Assembly (NCBI RefSeq): GCF_000003855.2
Contig: NW_003101680.1
Coordinates: forward strand, 5,311,510 to 5,375,509
Reading direction: 5' to 3'
Length of the DNA stretch: 64,000 nucleotides
Origin: Blastomyces gilchristii SLH14081
Taxonomy: Eukaryota > Ascomycota > Eurotiomycetes > Onygenales > Ajellomycetaceae
The translations under genes and the position numbers were made by a program. Position 1 is the stretch's first letter; each line of letters starts with the position of its first letter. The notes below the pieces were generated by a model. The model did not search any database. It was not told where the DNA came from and was given only the letters and a program-made list of their open reading frames with translations. This document shows positions 1 through 12,649 of the stretch, piece after piece.

Positions 1-2128
1 TACACTCATTTTTCTCACTCAATGAAAAGTTGATCAGACTGTTTCAATTGAGAGATTTATCAGTCTATTTTCAATTGAAAAGTTGATCGACTATTTCAAA
101 AGAAGAAAGACTCTTGTGTAAAACACCTGATTTTCTTCACACTAGTTGAGTAACTAGGTTAGATTTTTGAAGAGAATCTAATAAACTAAAATTGATTTTT
201 GAGATAAATCAATAAAATCTTCACAATCTCTTTCTTGAGATATAGTGAGAAAAAGTATGATATCAAATAATATCAAATCAGATGATATGACAGTTTTTAA
301 GAGAAAAAGTGATAAAAAACAAGTCAATTTTTTACAGAGAAATTGATTCCAACTATTCAATTTTATTCTAAATCATTCAATTCTTCTCATACAACAAGTG
401 TGCAACTCAAATGAGTTAATAAAGAGTATAAAAAAGAATTAAGTATTAATAAAAGCTCTTCAGTCACTGAAAAAGTAATTCTTACTTAAAAGAATGTGAA
501 ATTATGACAGAAAAGAACTCTGTTTTTAATTCTTTATAAGAATATTGTATAAAATTCAGAGAAAAACATCTTACTTTTTCAAGAGAAGTAAAAAACTAAT
601 TCTAAGATCTTTTTTATTTGCATTAACTGCTGTAGAAGAATGAGATAGAAACTGCTAAGATATGTACTACTGTATACTCTCTATCAAGACTTTCTCTCTT
701 CAGAGTCTTGATATTATAGAGAATATAAGTCTGTTTCTATATAATAATATAAATATTATCAGCAGAATGTAGAGAAACTGATTATTTATATGTCAAGATA
801 GAAGACTTTATCAATGATTATATCAATATAGAGTTAATTCTGAAATTCAATAGAAATCTAGTATTGCTCTTCTCAATCTCTTGCAAAATCTATTGAATAT
901 TGAGATATTAAAACTAGATTTAATATATCTCACTGCGCAGAGAAAAAAGACTCAGTCAGATCTTGAGATATACTGATTTTATAGTTGTCATGTCTGTCAA
1001 TTATATATCAAATACTTTTGATAAGGAATCTTTTTGTATCTTTCCACTGAAGATAGGCCAGGTTGAATGAGGTGATACACAAGTGAAACTTGGCAATGAT
1101 GTCTTGGTACACTAATGACAGATGTGAAGGTTGCACTTTAGATGTGTCTGTTGATTATATGCTTGATAGTAGACTGGCCGCTGGGATCATGAATTTCACA
1201 TTTGATCTCATTTGATCTGGTTTCATACATTTCTTGATGTGAATCCCGCTGTGACTAATCATTAAAAAAACATGCAAAGTGACTATATATCAGATCTCAA
1301 AATGAAATCATTACTTAGAAAAAATAAGAAAGTGGTCTCATTTGATCTCATTTAGTTTCATTCTTGACATAAAGTTACTATTTTTAGACATTTTAAGGTT
1401 TTTTTTAGACTATTTTTAATTTTTTAAAAAGTAATGCTTTTTGATAACACTTAAATGAGATTTAAAGTCATTTAAAGCAATAAAAATAATTTAAATTAAG
1501 AAGTGAAAATCATGATCTCATTTGAAAAATGTGACAAGAGTTGACAGTAAGTCTCACTGAGATAGTATGAAACTACTATCTAATGTTAAAACTGTGTAAT
1601 GAAATCAGTTAAATTGGTAATAAGATCATCAAATATTCTGGTCCTGGTCGCAGACACGGTCACACGGTCAGTCTACTTGATAGTATTACTGAGGTATCTT
1701 TTCGTATCTTTCTGCTGAAGGTGGGCCAGATTGAGAAGAGTGGTATGTGAGTGAGACTTAGCATTGATGTTTTGAAACATCAAAGATAGACAGGGTTTTC
1801 ACAGAAGTTATTTCTCAGATATCATCACAATTACAGATTGTGAATCTTTCAAAATTAAGAAGATTGATGCATATGACTAGATCTCTTCATCTTACAATTT
1901 GTATCACACTTTGATCTGAGATTGTGATGTGATAGAGATGAATGAGGGATAATCCCACACAGGAGTTTCAACCAATGTCTGGTTCATGTTTGGCTGAATA
2001 GCTTCACCATCACACGGGGTATGCAGTCAGCGATGGGTTCAAAATGCTCATATGATTGAGGGCTTTTCAATGAATCTATCGGCGGGTTCTTATTCGAAAA
2101 ATCGAGCGAGTTCGTAGTGGAGCGGTCT
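1..2128 (-). mobile_element. LINE D, 5' part (5' UTR up to the ORF1 start)
   Basis: Reverse complement of the first 1.7 kb of the LINE seen in full at 47110-54753. Its 5' end is at about 2128 (the conserved start ACCGCTCCACCACGAAC reads leftward from there), and the window edge falls on the ORF1 start codon (ATG at 9-7 on the minus strand), so only 5' UTR is present. It is interrupted by a 506-bp MITE at 1170-1675. It lies inside the outer hAT element O; its 3' end and second target duplication are off-window. No open gene is present. The two tandem 5'-UTR units are visible at about 1020-1160 and 1690-1790. Confidence 0.85.
1170..1675. mobile_element. hAT-type MITE 1 (506 bp, non-autonomous)
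   Basis: Begins TAGACTGGCC and ends GGTCAGTCTA, flanked by the perfect 8-bp duplication CTTGATAG (1162-1169 and 1676-1683), which fits the hAT target pattern nTnnnnAn. About 90 bp at the left end and about 45 bp at the right end match the 5.7-kb hAT elements at 8011-13757 and 26571-38149; the middle is different and has no coding capacity. It was therefore probably moved by that hAT transposase. It splits the 5' UTR of LINE D. A sister copy lies at 59141-59653. Confidence 0.9.
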
Positions 2129-2873
2129 GTTGAGTATGACATTAATGATTGATACTTATACATAACATTATAGTGATTTGTGAATCATGATAGTTAAATA
2201 TATATATATGTATTATTCCTGACATTGATTACAACTTGTATAATAATTTTTGAAAACTTAAAATTAATTTCAATTATTAATAATTATGAACTTATAACTA
2301 ACTAATATAAAAAGAAAAATACTTTTTCTACTTATTATCTTTCTTCTCTTTCTTATTCTTCTTATCATTCTTCATAATTTACTTTTCATTCTTATTCTTC
2401 TTCTTCTTCTTCTTCTTCTCATCTGAGATGATAATCATTTCAAAATCTCTCTCTGCTATCTTCTCAGAAAAGAGTTTCTACTACTCTCTCTTAGTCAGGT
2501 TAATCTATATCTCAAAATCCTGCATTTTCTGATTGACTGTCTCACGTTTCACTTCGGCAGTAAGCAGATTGATATACTCAGAGAGTAGAGCTGTCGTCTC
2601 AATATTCTGAATTATAAAGTGTATTTAAGATTGAAATAAGGCCTTAATTCTCTTCTTCTCTGTCAGCCTCTGCTAATTAATTAGAGAACAGAAGTATTAT
2701 TAAAAATTATTATCTCTTAATAAATAAAAAACTTATCAGTTTTAACTTTTTATCTCTTACTTTGACATTCTCTTAATCTTCTTCTATCACTGTTTATTTG
2801 TAGTAATACTCTTCTTCTCTCCCTCTCTCTTCATCTTAGTTTTAAATTATTCTTGAGACTTCTTCTGATCTCA
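2129..2873 (-). mobile_element. Outer hAT element O, left visible segment with 3' part of gene 2
   Basis: Matches hAT1 11030-11745 and hAT2 29590-30285. It holds the end of the minus-strand accessory gene 2: exon 2 at 2298-2672 (125 codons, stop at 2298-2300), an intron at 2673-2736, and the end of exon 1. The intron donor has lost its first G (GTAAGT to ATAAGT) compared with hAT1. LINE A interrupts the element after 2873, and the sequence resumes at 57170. LINE D has cut it on the left. Confidence 0.8.
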
Positions 2874-4578
2874 AACCAACCGCTTCATCACGAACTCGCT
2901 CGATCTTTCGAATAAGAACCCGCCGATAGATTCATTGAAAAGCCCTCAATCATATGAGCATTTTGAACCCATCGCTGACTGCATACCCCGTGTGATGGTG
3001 AAGCTATTCAGCCAAACATGAACCAGACATTGTTTGAAACTCCTGTGTGAGATTATTCCTCATTCATCTCTATCACATCACAACCCCAGGCCAAAGTGTT
3101 ATACAAATTGTAAGATGAAGAGATCTAGTCATATGCATCAATCTTCTTGATTTTGAAAGATTCACAATCTGTAATTGTGAAGATATCTGAGAAGTAATCT
3201 CTGTGAAAACCCTGTTCATCTTTGATATTTCAAAATATCAATGCTAAGTCTCACTCTCACACCACTCTTCTCAATCTGGCTCATTTCTGGCAGAAAAATA
3301 CAAAAAGAAATCTCAGTAATAATATTAAGTATATAATTAACAGACACTTCTGAAGTGCAATCTCTGTAAATACTCTGTCTGTCTTCAGTGTATCTAGACA
3401 TTAACATCAAGTCTCACTCTTATATTATCTCTCTCAATCTGACTCAGCTCTGACAAAATAATACAAAAAGATATCTCAGTAACAGTACTTGATATATAAT
3501 CAGTGAACAATGAGTCAACAGAATGAGTCAACAGCATATTAATAACTATAAAATCAGTATATCTTAAGGTCTGACTGAGCCTTTGATCTCTGTACAGTGA
3601 AATATATTATATCTAGTTTTAATATCTCAATATTTAATAGATTCTGTAAGGAATTGAGAACAGCAATACTAGATTTCTATTGAATTTGAGAATTAACTCT
3701 ATATTGATATAATTATTAACAAAGTCTTCTATTTTGAGATATAAATAACCAGTTCCTCTACATCTCACTGATAATATTTATATTATTATATAGAAACAGA
3801 CTTATATTCTCTATAATATCAAGACTCTGAAGAGAGAAAGTCTTGATAGAAGATATATAGTAGTATATATCTTATCAGTTTCTATCTCATTCTTCTATAG
3901 CAGTTAATGTAAAAAAAAGATCTTAGAAATAGTTTTTTACTTCTCTTGAAAAAGTAAGATATTTTTCTCTGAGTTTGATACAATATTGTTACAAAGAATT
4001 AAAAACAGAGTTATTTTCTGTTATAATTTCATTTTCTTTTAAGTAAGAATTACTTTTTCAGTGACTAAAGAGCTTGTATTAATACTTAATTCTTTTTTAC
4101 ACTCTTTGTTAACTGATTTGAGTTGCACACTTATTATGAGAGAAGAATTCAATGCTTTAAAATAAAATTAAATAGTTTTAATCAATTTCTCTGCAAAAAA
4201 TTGATTTATTTTTTGTCAGTTTTTCTCTCAAAAACTGTCATATTATCTGATTTATTATCAATTGATATCATACTTTTTCTCACTGTATTCTAAGAAAGAG
4301 ATTGTAAAGATTTTATTGATTTATCTTAAAAATCAATTTTAGTTTATTAGATTATCTTCAAAAATCTAACCTAGTTGCTGAACTAGTGTGAAAAAAATCA
4401 AATATTTTATACATAAAAGTCTTTTATTTTTCTTTTGAAATAGTCTGATCAACTTTTCAATTGAAAACAGACTTAGAAATCTCTTAATTGAAACAGTCTG
4501 ACTAACTTTTCAATTCAAAAGAGTTTAATAAATATCTCATTTGAAACAGTCTGATTAACTTTTCATTGAGTCAGAACA
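2874..4578 (+). other. LINE A 5' UTR with two tandem units
   Basis: 1.7 kb without coding capacity, homologous to 1-2128 (minus), 47110-48789 and 62586-64000. The first five bases (2874-2878) are not shared with other copies; the conserved start is ACCGCTTCATCACGAAC. Two tandem units of about 163 bp begin at 3246 and 3409 (each starts AAGTCTCACT and contains AATACAAAAAGA). Repeated units in a LINE leader often carry the internal promoter, but nothing here proves that. The short translated frames in this stretch are not genes. Confidence 0.75.
3246..3570 (+). repeat. Tandem ~160-bp units in the LINE 5' UTR
   Basis: Two adjacent units with offset 163 bp here and about 155 bp in LINE F (47483 and 47638). 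Both begin AAGTCTCAC or AAGTCCCAC, continue with CTCAATCTGGC-like text and AATACAAAAAGATA, and end near a TATATAAT-type stretch. They are also present in LINE D and LINE G, so the duplication is old and part of the element. Confidence 0.7.
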
Positions 4579-6195
4579 ATGAGTTCAAAAATATACTCAG
4601 TTGATATGAAAAATGATCCTTTCTCAAATACTATTTTTAAGATTGAAATTCTAAAGAGAAGAAAGAAAGAAGAAATAGAGAAATAACAACTTCTTGAAAT
4701 ACAGAAACTTGAAAAAGTAAGTAACATTCTTGAAAAGCAGTATCTGAGTGAGATGAATAAAGAAGTTCTGATAATTCTTTATACTCAGTCTAGAGAACTA
4801 CAGAAAGTGATCAAGTTCAAACTTAGAATTTCAAACACAGTTCTAAAAGCATTGAAAATTCCTAGTATAATCACTGACTCTTCATTTTACTCTTCTTCTT
4901 TTTCTACTTCTTCTTCTTCTTCTTTAAATCAGAAGAAAACATATACTTAAGCAGCTGAATCTACTATCTCTAAATTTGCTGTCTCTGAATCTGCTGTCTC
5001 AAAACCTGCTCAAAATCCTGAGAAAACTGAGAAGAATCCTGATCATACTTCTATTCATAGAAAAGTGAAGAAAAAAATGTAGAAAGAGTAAAACTTTCAA
5101 ATCTTCAGAAATAGAAGACTTATTCTTAAAATCTCAAATCAGAATATCTTGCAGAGAAACAAGCTAAAGTTAAATCTCATTTTCAGAATTAGAAATGAAA
5201 TCAATCAGCAGTTCTTTTCTCAGTTGATAATTGATATTAAAGTTCAAAAATTAGTTATAGCTTCAATTGAGTTATTCTTCTTTAAAAACTTCATCATTCT
5301 GTCTACAATGTCTGAATTCAGTGTGAAATTCCTTATTCAGAATGAGAATCTCTGAAAATCAGCAGTAGAATCTTTGTTAAACATAATACTTCTATCTGAA
5401 AGAGATGAAAAGTGAGACAAATTGATTCTTTATAATATTTCAGTTGAAATTTTTGACTGTGAAGAACAAATACTACTTCTCAAAAGTGAATTAGAAGAAT
5501 ACAACTCTATTCAACTGAGAAAAGAGCCTGTATAACTAAATTCAATTGAGTTCAGACAAAGCAGAAGAAATGCCTCTGTTCTAGTATATATAAAAACACT
5601 TAAACAGTCAAAGACCTCTGAAGTAAGAGTAGCAGATTTGAATATGAGATTTCATGAATATAAATACTCAAGAATGAATCTCAAAGCTCAAACACAGTGT
5701 TCAAACTGTCAAAGATATGAACACTTTGTAATCTCTTATTTTAGAGACTTAAAATATGCATTCTGTGCTAGAGATTATAAAACTAGTGAGTATAAATATG
5801 AAACATGCTTAAAAAGAGATGAAATATATTAATATACTCTGCTTAAAAGCTCTAATTACAAAGAAAAACATATATCTAGCTCAAAAGAATATATATTTAC
5901 TTCAAGAACTCAAAAGAACTGAAGAAAAGATAAAGCTCAAAGTAAATCTAGAACTGAAGAGAATAGTTAAGTCAGTAAATCTATAACTATAAGATTAAAA
6001 AGAAGAAACTCTTAACTATCTAAATCTTCAAACTTTAATTCTTCAGCTAAATATAAACAGAATTTGAATTCTCAAACTGCTGTTAAGATTAGAGAATTGA
6101 GAAATAACTCTGATAATAAACTAGATATAATACAAGTAGTTAAGATTCCTACTTTTCAAAATAGTTATAATCTACTATCTGATAATAGTAATTAG
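4579..6195 (+). pseudogene. LINE A ORF1 (gag-like, zinc knuckles)
   Basis: Starts at ATG 4579 (the matching ATG in LINE F is 48790) and keeps one reading frame to TAG 6193-6195, about 538 codons, with many internal stops, mostly CAA to TAA and TGG or CGA to TGA. The N-terminal part is charged, followed by a Ser-rich stretch around 4880-4930. Near the C-terminus a CX2CX4H knuckle (CSNCQRYEH, from 5698) is followed by a second Cys/His cluster and a CSNC-like third, as in Tad-type ORF1 proteins that bind the LINE RNA. The knuckle Gly has become Glu. ORF2 starts 29 nt after the stop. Confidence 0.85.
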
Positions 6196-6224
6196 ATTCT
6201 ACTCTATCTCTATTCTCATTTAGT

Positions 6225-8010
6225 ATGAATATACAATAAAAACAACAAAAAAAGTTTGAATACTCTTCAAAAATCACATTTATTTAAAATAATGTAAATA
6301 GAAACTCAAATTGTATTTATTCTTATCTTCAAATTGTATTTGAATAAAAAGTTAATTTTATACTGCTTCAGAAACTGAATTTTAATGCTGAGCAATAATA
6401 CATTATTTCTCATTCACAGTACTACTGCTTTCTATCTCAAAAGTCTGAGATAAAGTCCAGAGTAGTGATCTATGAAAGAAAGAGGATTAAGATATCAATT
6501 AATCTAAGATTTAATATCATATCTGACCCTGATATCTGATGAGTGATATTATAGATAAAGAGAATAAGTTTAATACTATACAGCTTATAAATATCTATAA
6601 TAACAAGTCATTGAAGAAAAATAACAATATCTGAATAATTAATAGAGAATTTCTGAATATAACTTCATTAAGAAACTCTATATTTATAGGAGATTTCAAT
6701 GCACATTATCTCTGATAGAATTCAGAATTTAAAAGAGCAGTAAGAGCAGATAATCTGATTGAATGAATCTTTGAGTATTCAATAGATTTAGTTAACAAGT
6801 CTGATCAATAAACATTTTTTAGAAAAGATATGAAATAGAAATCTATTATAGATCTAATCTTCATATCATAAAATCTAATGAAAAAGAACTTGTAAACTGA
6901 TTTATTGATTCAAATGAGACATCAGAATCAGATCATAAGATTATTCAATTTAATATTGAACTGAGTGAAAAATAAATGAGTGAAAACTCTCTTCTCTCTA
7001 ATCAGTTTAACTTTGAAAAAGCTGATTGAAAAGCAGTTAAAGAAAGTAAAAAACTGTTAAAATCTGAAAAGCAGAGTAAGCTATATTAAAATCTCAGTCA
7101 AGATATCTCAAATGAAATGCTTGAGAATAGAGTGAAGCTCATTACATCTATTATTCTAACAAGTGTTAGAGATAATATTTCAAAGAAAAAGTCTTCTGAG
7201 TATTTCAAATCTTGATAAAATGAGAATATGACATCTAAAAGAAAACAATTAGCTACTGCTAGAAGAGATTGAAAGAATGATGTAATATCTGATAAAGAGT
7301 TCAAAGCTGTTAGAAATGAATATTTTTCAGATATTAAAAGAGCTAAAACAGACTGCTGAAATAAATTTCTCAAAGCAGTATAAGAAAAGAAAGTTTTTAA
7401 AGCTTTTAACTATACTAAAACAAGAAGTGTAGCAAAACTTCCAGCCTTAGAATATGAGTTTCAGAATGAATCATATATAGTAACTTCTTTTGAGAAAAAA
7501 TGTCAAGCTTTTATGAGAATTCTCTTTCAAAACTCATCAGATTCAGATTCAGAGGAAGAGAATATATCACTTTATAACTATATTAATGAAAATAACTGAG
7601 AATGATCTGAGCTTACACAAGATGAATTAGAGTCAGCTATCTTCTCAAGTTCAGTTAAAACTGCTGCAGGGCCTGATTCAATTAATCACTTGATTATTCA
7701 AAATACATACTTCTACTTAAAGAATGAATATTTTGAGCTCTTTTTCAATCTCTTGAAAAATGAATATCATTCTGAATGCTGAAGAGAAGTCACTGAAGTG
7801 ATTCTTATAAAATTTAACAGAAAAACTTCAATTTCTCAGTTATATAGAGTAATATCTCTATTAAACTGTCTAGGAAAGATTTTAGAAAAGATAATAGCTA
7901 CTTAACTATCTTTTATAAGCTCTATTAATAATTCTCTTTTATTCAGTGAATAAATGAGAGATAGAAAGCAATGTTCTGTAATTAACACTGTTGTTTCAGT
8001 TATTCATAAT
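6225..8010 (+). pseudogene. LINE A ORF2, part 1: AP endonuclease and start of RT
   Basis: ATG at 6225, with the same 29-nt ORF1-ORF2 spacing as LINE F. The AP-endonuclease core GDFNAH is intact at 6689-6706, followed by a Trp-rich stretch now reading TGA, and a SDH-type motif near 6930-6945. The endonuclease nicks target DNA to prime reverse transcription. The RT N-terminal region follows, with a TAAGPDSIN motif near 7660-7685. Several indels shift the frame relative to LINE F. hAT1 interrupts the gene at 8011 in the RT finger/palm region; the gene resumes at 13758. Confidence 0.85.
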
Positions 8011-8315
8011 TAGACTGGCCCCCAGGACCATGAATTTCACATTTGGTTCTATTTGATCTGGTCTTATACATTTCTTAGCGTGAGTTCCACCAGGACCAAG
8101 CCTCAAAAAAATCTGAAAATGGACCATTTCTGAGAGAAATGATGTGAAAAATGACCAGATTTAATTCAAGAACAGTGAAATGAGAGTAATTTCTCAGAAT
8201 AAACTGTGAAAGGTGATTATTCTTTCAAAATCAGAATGAGACTGAGACTGAAGATCAAATTCAGTCTCATTCAGTTCATTCAGTGATTGCTTATATAATC
8301 AGAATTTGATAACAA

Positions 8316-9790
8316 TTATTGATAACACTCATGCAACAACTAAATACATTCTTGTACAAGTTTATTCTTTACTTTCTCATAAAAACTGCACTTCTCTGAT
8401 ATACTATGATCAGAGATATTAAACTGTCTGATAATTTCATGTTTTATAATTATAAGTTTCTTAATTATTTCTTCTTATAATTGTTCTCAGTGATAGTAAT
8501 AAATATCTCAGCTTGAGTTGAACTTTCACTTCATTCTCACCTCTATTCATGAAATTGTTAGAATATCACATGTTATCAGTGTTACAGTTGAATATATACT
8601 CTTAACAATTTTTCATAACTCTAGAATTGATGTAATATGTAAATTCATTGAATTATCTTGAAGATAGTAGTTAAGTTCAGTTTTACAAGTATGTAGTTTT
8701 GCCTGATTTTCAGTTGTAATCAATGTATACAAGTTCTGTTTCAAAGTTAGTATTATAGTTCTATATGATATGAAGTGTTATCAAAAATTATTACTTACTA
8801 GAGAATTGTATTTCACTGTGTTCACATCTCTAATATCTGCTCATTCAAATCTCTGATAGTTGACATTATAGTAGTCTTAAGCTAATTTGACATATAAGTC
8901 TCATTCCTTCTCTGTTCAATCTTGAGAAGTATAGATATTAACTTGATAGAAGAAATCTAGTAGAGCTGCTACAGTATAGTACTCTGTAAAAGATTGTTCA
9001 GTTTTACTGTAATAATATATCAGTTTATTGCTTACAGTAATAATAGCCTGTGCTATAGCATTATTTCAGACTGAATTTCTGTTTAAGTGATTTAACTACT
9101 TCTTAAGATAAGTAAATAATCTTTTATACATTCATCAGTCTAACTACAGCATTGATGTATAAGTGATTGAGACTGTCTTCATTATCTTATAAAACTGAAA
9201 CAGTAAATCAATCATATATTTTAACTGAGTTCACTTTATATCAGAAAGTTTCAATATCTGAATCTTTTTCTGATCAGAGTGTTATACTCAATAATTAATT
9301 ATCTGATATAATTGAAGAGTCTGAACAGTTATCTTATATATTAAACTTCACTATATTCTAACATTCTGTATCATATTCTGTGATATGACTGATTTATTTA
9401 TTTATTGAATATTATGAAATCATTATTATTATTTAGAGAAGTTATAAATTGTATTAGTAATGTTTCAAATCTGTGATATTTAAATTATTAGTCAATCTAT
9501 TCAAAATTCACAGTAGCATTATCAAAAAGCATTACTAAAAAGTAATATTAAAAAGTATTATTAAAAAACATTATCTTTTATAAAGTGAATATAAAAGTTA
9601 CTTGAGTAATCACTTTCATCTCATTCTCATTTCAAGAATCAGTCATCTTATTATTCTTTATCTCAATGTTAAAATTCTTTATCAGTGTTTGTATTATAAG
9701 TTGAATCACATGTACAATGCAGAAGATATAACCTTATTTATTATTTCAGAAATACAAAGTCAATTTTTACTTCAAGCTCTTTATTATAGT
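8316..9790 (-). pseudogene. hAT1 transposase, C-terminal half
   Basis: Read on the minus strand, the frame shows hAT-transposase features once TGA is taken as decayed Trp or Arg: a W-Q-L...L-L-x-F-x-K-x-M-K-T-V-S segment (about 9150-9245), a region with LLDFFYQ (about 8925-8970), and the C-terminal dimerisation (hATC) region. There DILTIS is at 8550-8567 and is followed by FNS and DIYYYH, matching the fungal pattern DILSIP...ERLFNSARDICHYRR. A probable intron with GTAAGT donor spans 8761-8798. The protein ends near 8316-8342. The N-terminal half is too decayed to follow. The enzyme cuts and pastes hAT elements and presumably also moved the MITEs. Confidence 0.75.
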
Positions 9791-11180
9791 GTAGTTATTC
9801 ACAGTATTATCAGTTATAATTGTAAGAAGACTGAGACTAATATCTCAATAGTTATTTTTAATCACAGTTATTAATATCTCTATTATATAATTCTCAGTAT
9901 GACTACTGATCAATGATTCAAATTCAATTAATGTTTCTTAATAAGTTCAGTTCTCATCAATGTAATAACATGTAACTCTTATAAATATAAGATTATTTAT
10001 ACTAGTTCATGTATTCACTGTGAGAGATACTCTTCAATGATTCTTCAACTCTGATTCTAGATATTACATCTTAACTTTGTAGTATATCTCAAGATTGAAT
10101 TAAAGACAGAATTGATATGAAATATGAACATTTAAATTAAGCATTTGAAGAAGTGTTCAGAATTCAGGGTTTTCAATTGATTGAAGAGAAAGATTCAGAG
10201 ATATACATATACAAAGTAATTATTTATGAAAGTTATTAAATGAGAGTTATGAAATCAGAGTACTGATATATGATTGTTTTTATATGATTTTCTTCAAATT
10301 AGAAAGTAAGTGTTACTAAAAATCATTATCTGATAGAGTAACTTATCAGCTCAGTAGTAATTTTCTGATTATTTTTCTTTTATTATCTGCATTCTGATAA
10401 CTTCAGATGTCAGAAAATTTCTTCAGAGTTATGATCAGTTTATAATGAATATTTCTGAATGAAGTTACAGTGATTGTAGCAGAGAGATAACTCTTCAGTA
10501 ATCTGTAATGTAATCTGTTAATAATTTTTTCATAGTTCATCTCAGTGTTTATATTGAGTTTTTCATAAATTTTATAACATGAAATTAGATATGAAGAATA
10601 AAGTGATTATTCATTATAATTGAAAGAGAGTATTCTGTGTTGAAGTGTAAATAATATAGACTTTATAATTCACAGTGATTTCTTAAAGAGTTTATGAATC
10701 TTCAATAGAAGTAAAAGAAGTGAAAGAAGTTGATTCAGAAGATATGATAATAATTTGAGAAAGATGATAATTTATTTTCAATAACTGATCACTGATGTGT
10801 ATAAGAAGGATTAATATAAGAGAAAATAATCTTCTTTCTTAGCTTAGTTATAATTTTAATACTAACTCAGATTGAATATTATCAAGATATAAAAGTAAAT
10901 AAACAATCTTGATTAATCTCTATCATATTTCTTGAAATATATTAATATTGTGAAAGAGAGTGTTATCAAATGGCATTATCAGATAATATTATTAAAAATA
11001 TATTAATATTGTGAATATCAATGTTGAAAAAATGTTGATACTTATACATTATAGTGACATGATAGTTTAATATATATATATATATTATTCCTGATATTAA
11101 TAATTGATTATAACTTGTATAATAATTTTTGAAAACTTAAAATTAATTTCAATTATTAACTAATAGTTACAAACTTATAA
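9791..11180 (-). other. hAT1 interior, probable transposase N-terminal region
   Basis: AT-rich and conserved at the same place in hAT2 (about 28340-29720), so part of the element. It should hold the transposase N-terminus by position, but I could not follow a convincing frame or zinc-finger motif. The 90-codon plus-strand frame at 9602-9874 is antisense to the transposase and is not taken as a gene. The last 200 bp before 11181 are very AT-rich and probably separate the two minus-strand genes. Confidence 0.4.
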
Positions 11181-12060
11181 CTAATCAATATAAAAAGAAA
11201 AAAACTTTTTCTACTTATTATCTTTCTTCTCTTTCTCATTCTTCTCATCATTCTTCATAATTCACTTCTCATTCTTATTCTTCTTGATCTTCTCCTCATC
11301 TGAGATAATAATCATCTCAAAATCTCTCTCTACTGTCTTCTCAGAGAAGAGTTTCTGCTGCTTCTTCTCAGTCAGATTAACCTGTACTTCAAAATCCTAC
11401 ATTTTCTGGTCTGCTGTCTCAGGTTTCATCTCAGCAGTAAGCAGATTGACATGCCTGAAGAGCAGAGCTGTCTTCTCAATATTCTGAATCATGAAGCACA
11501 TTTGAGACCTGAACAAGGCCTCAATTTCCTTCTCCACTATCAGCTCCTGCTAATCAATTAGAGAATAGAAGCATTATCAAAAATCATTATCTCTTAATAA
11601 AAGACTTACCAGTTTTGACTTTTTTGTCTTCTACTTCAATATCTTCTTAATCTTCTTCTATCACTGCTTATTTACAGTATCACTCTTCTTCTGTCTCTCT
11701 CTCTTCATCTTGATCTTAAATTATTCTCAGAACTTCTTCTGATCTTATCACTACTGTATGAGACTCTTCACTATCTTCTTTTTCAATCTCTTATAAGTAG
11801 TGTTATCTGCATTATTTCTATACTTAGTTCAGTCTAAATCTATCAGAAGTGTTACTTAAAATTATTATCATTCTGCTTTCTTACAGAGTCTCTTCAAGGC
11901 ATTATAACATGTCTTACAATCTGTCTCTCTCTACTTGAATATCTTCTTCTTCTCTTTCTTCAATCTGTGACAGTACTCACGCGCCTTGGTGGTCTGCAGG
12001 ACCGCAGAATATTTGAAGAGAGATGATATAATTGATTTTGATAAGTATTGAAGAGAGGTG
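11181..12060 (-). pseudogene. hAT accessory gene 2 (Lys/Glu-rich protein, one intron)
   Basis: Minus-strand spliced gene of unknown function. Exon 2 is 11181-11549, exactly 123 codons ending in TAG. The intron 11550-11609 (60 nt) has donor GTAAGT, a CTAAT-type branch site and a TTAG acceptor. Exon 1 lies upstream (11610 to about 12060) in the phase that splices without frame loss. Exon 1 contains KYSAVLQTTKAREYC and several Cys in KTCYNALKRLCKK; exon 2 is Glu/Lys-rich with a probable coiled coil and a basic end. The start codon is not clear, because upstream the frame runs into a microsatellite. The same gene exists in hAT2 and element O. I do not recognise the family. Confidence 0.6.
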
Positions 12061-12087
12061 AAGGCGGAGAAGGTAGCTAGCAATCAT

Positions 12088-12166
12088 ATGATAATAATGA
12101 TAATAGTGATGATCATGATAATGATAGTAATAATGATGATAATGATGATAATAATGATGATAATGA
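12088..12166. repeat. GAT/AAT microsatellite in hAT1
   Basis: Imperfect run of GAT, AAT and GATAAT units. The same tract is present in hAT2 (30626-30757) and element O (57501-57614) with different lengths, so it is an element feature that has changed length after insertion. The His/Tyr-rich frame on the opposite strand is a by-product of this repeat. Confidence 0.9.
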
Positions 12167-12649
12167 AAGAGAGAGTGCATCAGAATATATTATTAACTTA
12201 TTAAATATAAAGAGATAAAGAAACTATTAACAGCTTTCAGAGATGTACAGAAACAGCTACAGTATTACCTAGCAATATTATCTTCATTCAATACATACAC
12301 TATTGATATTCTTTGTATGCAGTTATTATATAATCTATATCAGAGATACATGCAGAAAACAGATCTTTATTGCTAGAAAGAATGATTGCAGTTATTCTCT
12401 GTTTTTATATTATAAAGATAGATTATTCTTATTTCTTTCTTCTCTCTTTTCTCTTCTTCTTCAACTCATCACTAAGTTCAAGCTGATATGAAAACTATTA
12501 AAACACTCTTAGAAACCCTCAAATTGAAGAGTATAGACTAATCAGATTTTAAATACAGATGAATCAAATTATATTCAATAATACTAATTATTCATTCTCT
12601 TCTCAATAAAACAATAGTTGCATCTTTTTCTTCCTCTCTCAAATGAAAC

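Noticed and set aside
7098..7373. Minus-strand 91-codon frame (and 51296-51502)
   Set aside because: Antisense to the LINE ORF2 region before the RT. It is open because TTA, CTA and TCA are scarce on that strand here; the sense frame carries the known domains.
6840..7400. TGA at conserved Trp positions, suggesting a genetic code with TGA as Trp (mitochondrial type)
   Set aside because: TAA and TAG also interrupt the frames, TGA also stands at Arg (CGA) positions, and homologous copies have TGG at some of these sites. Nuclear transposon families with introns and 5-bp or 8-bp duplications fit transition decay.
12088..12166. CRISPR-like or other regularly spaced array
   Set aside because: Simple trinucleotide units without spacers; no array with unique spacers was seen in the window.
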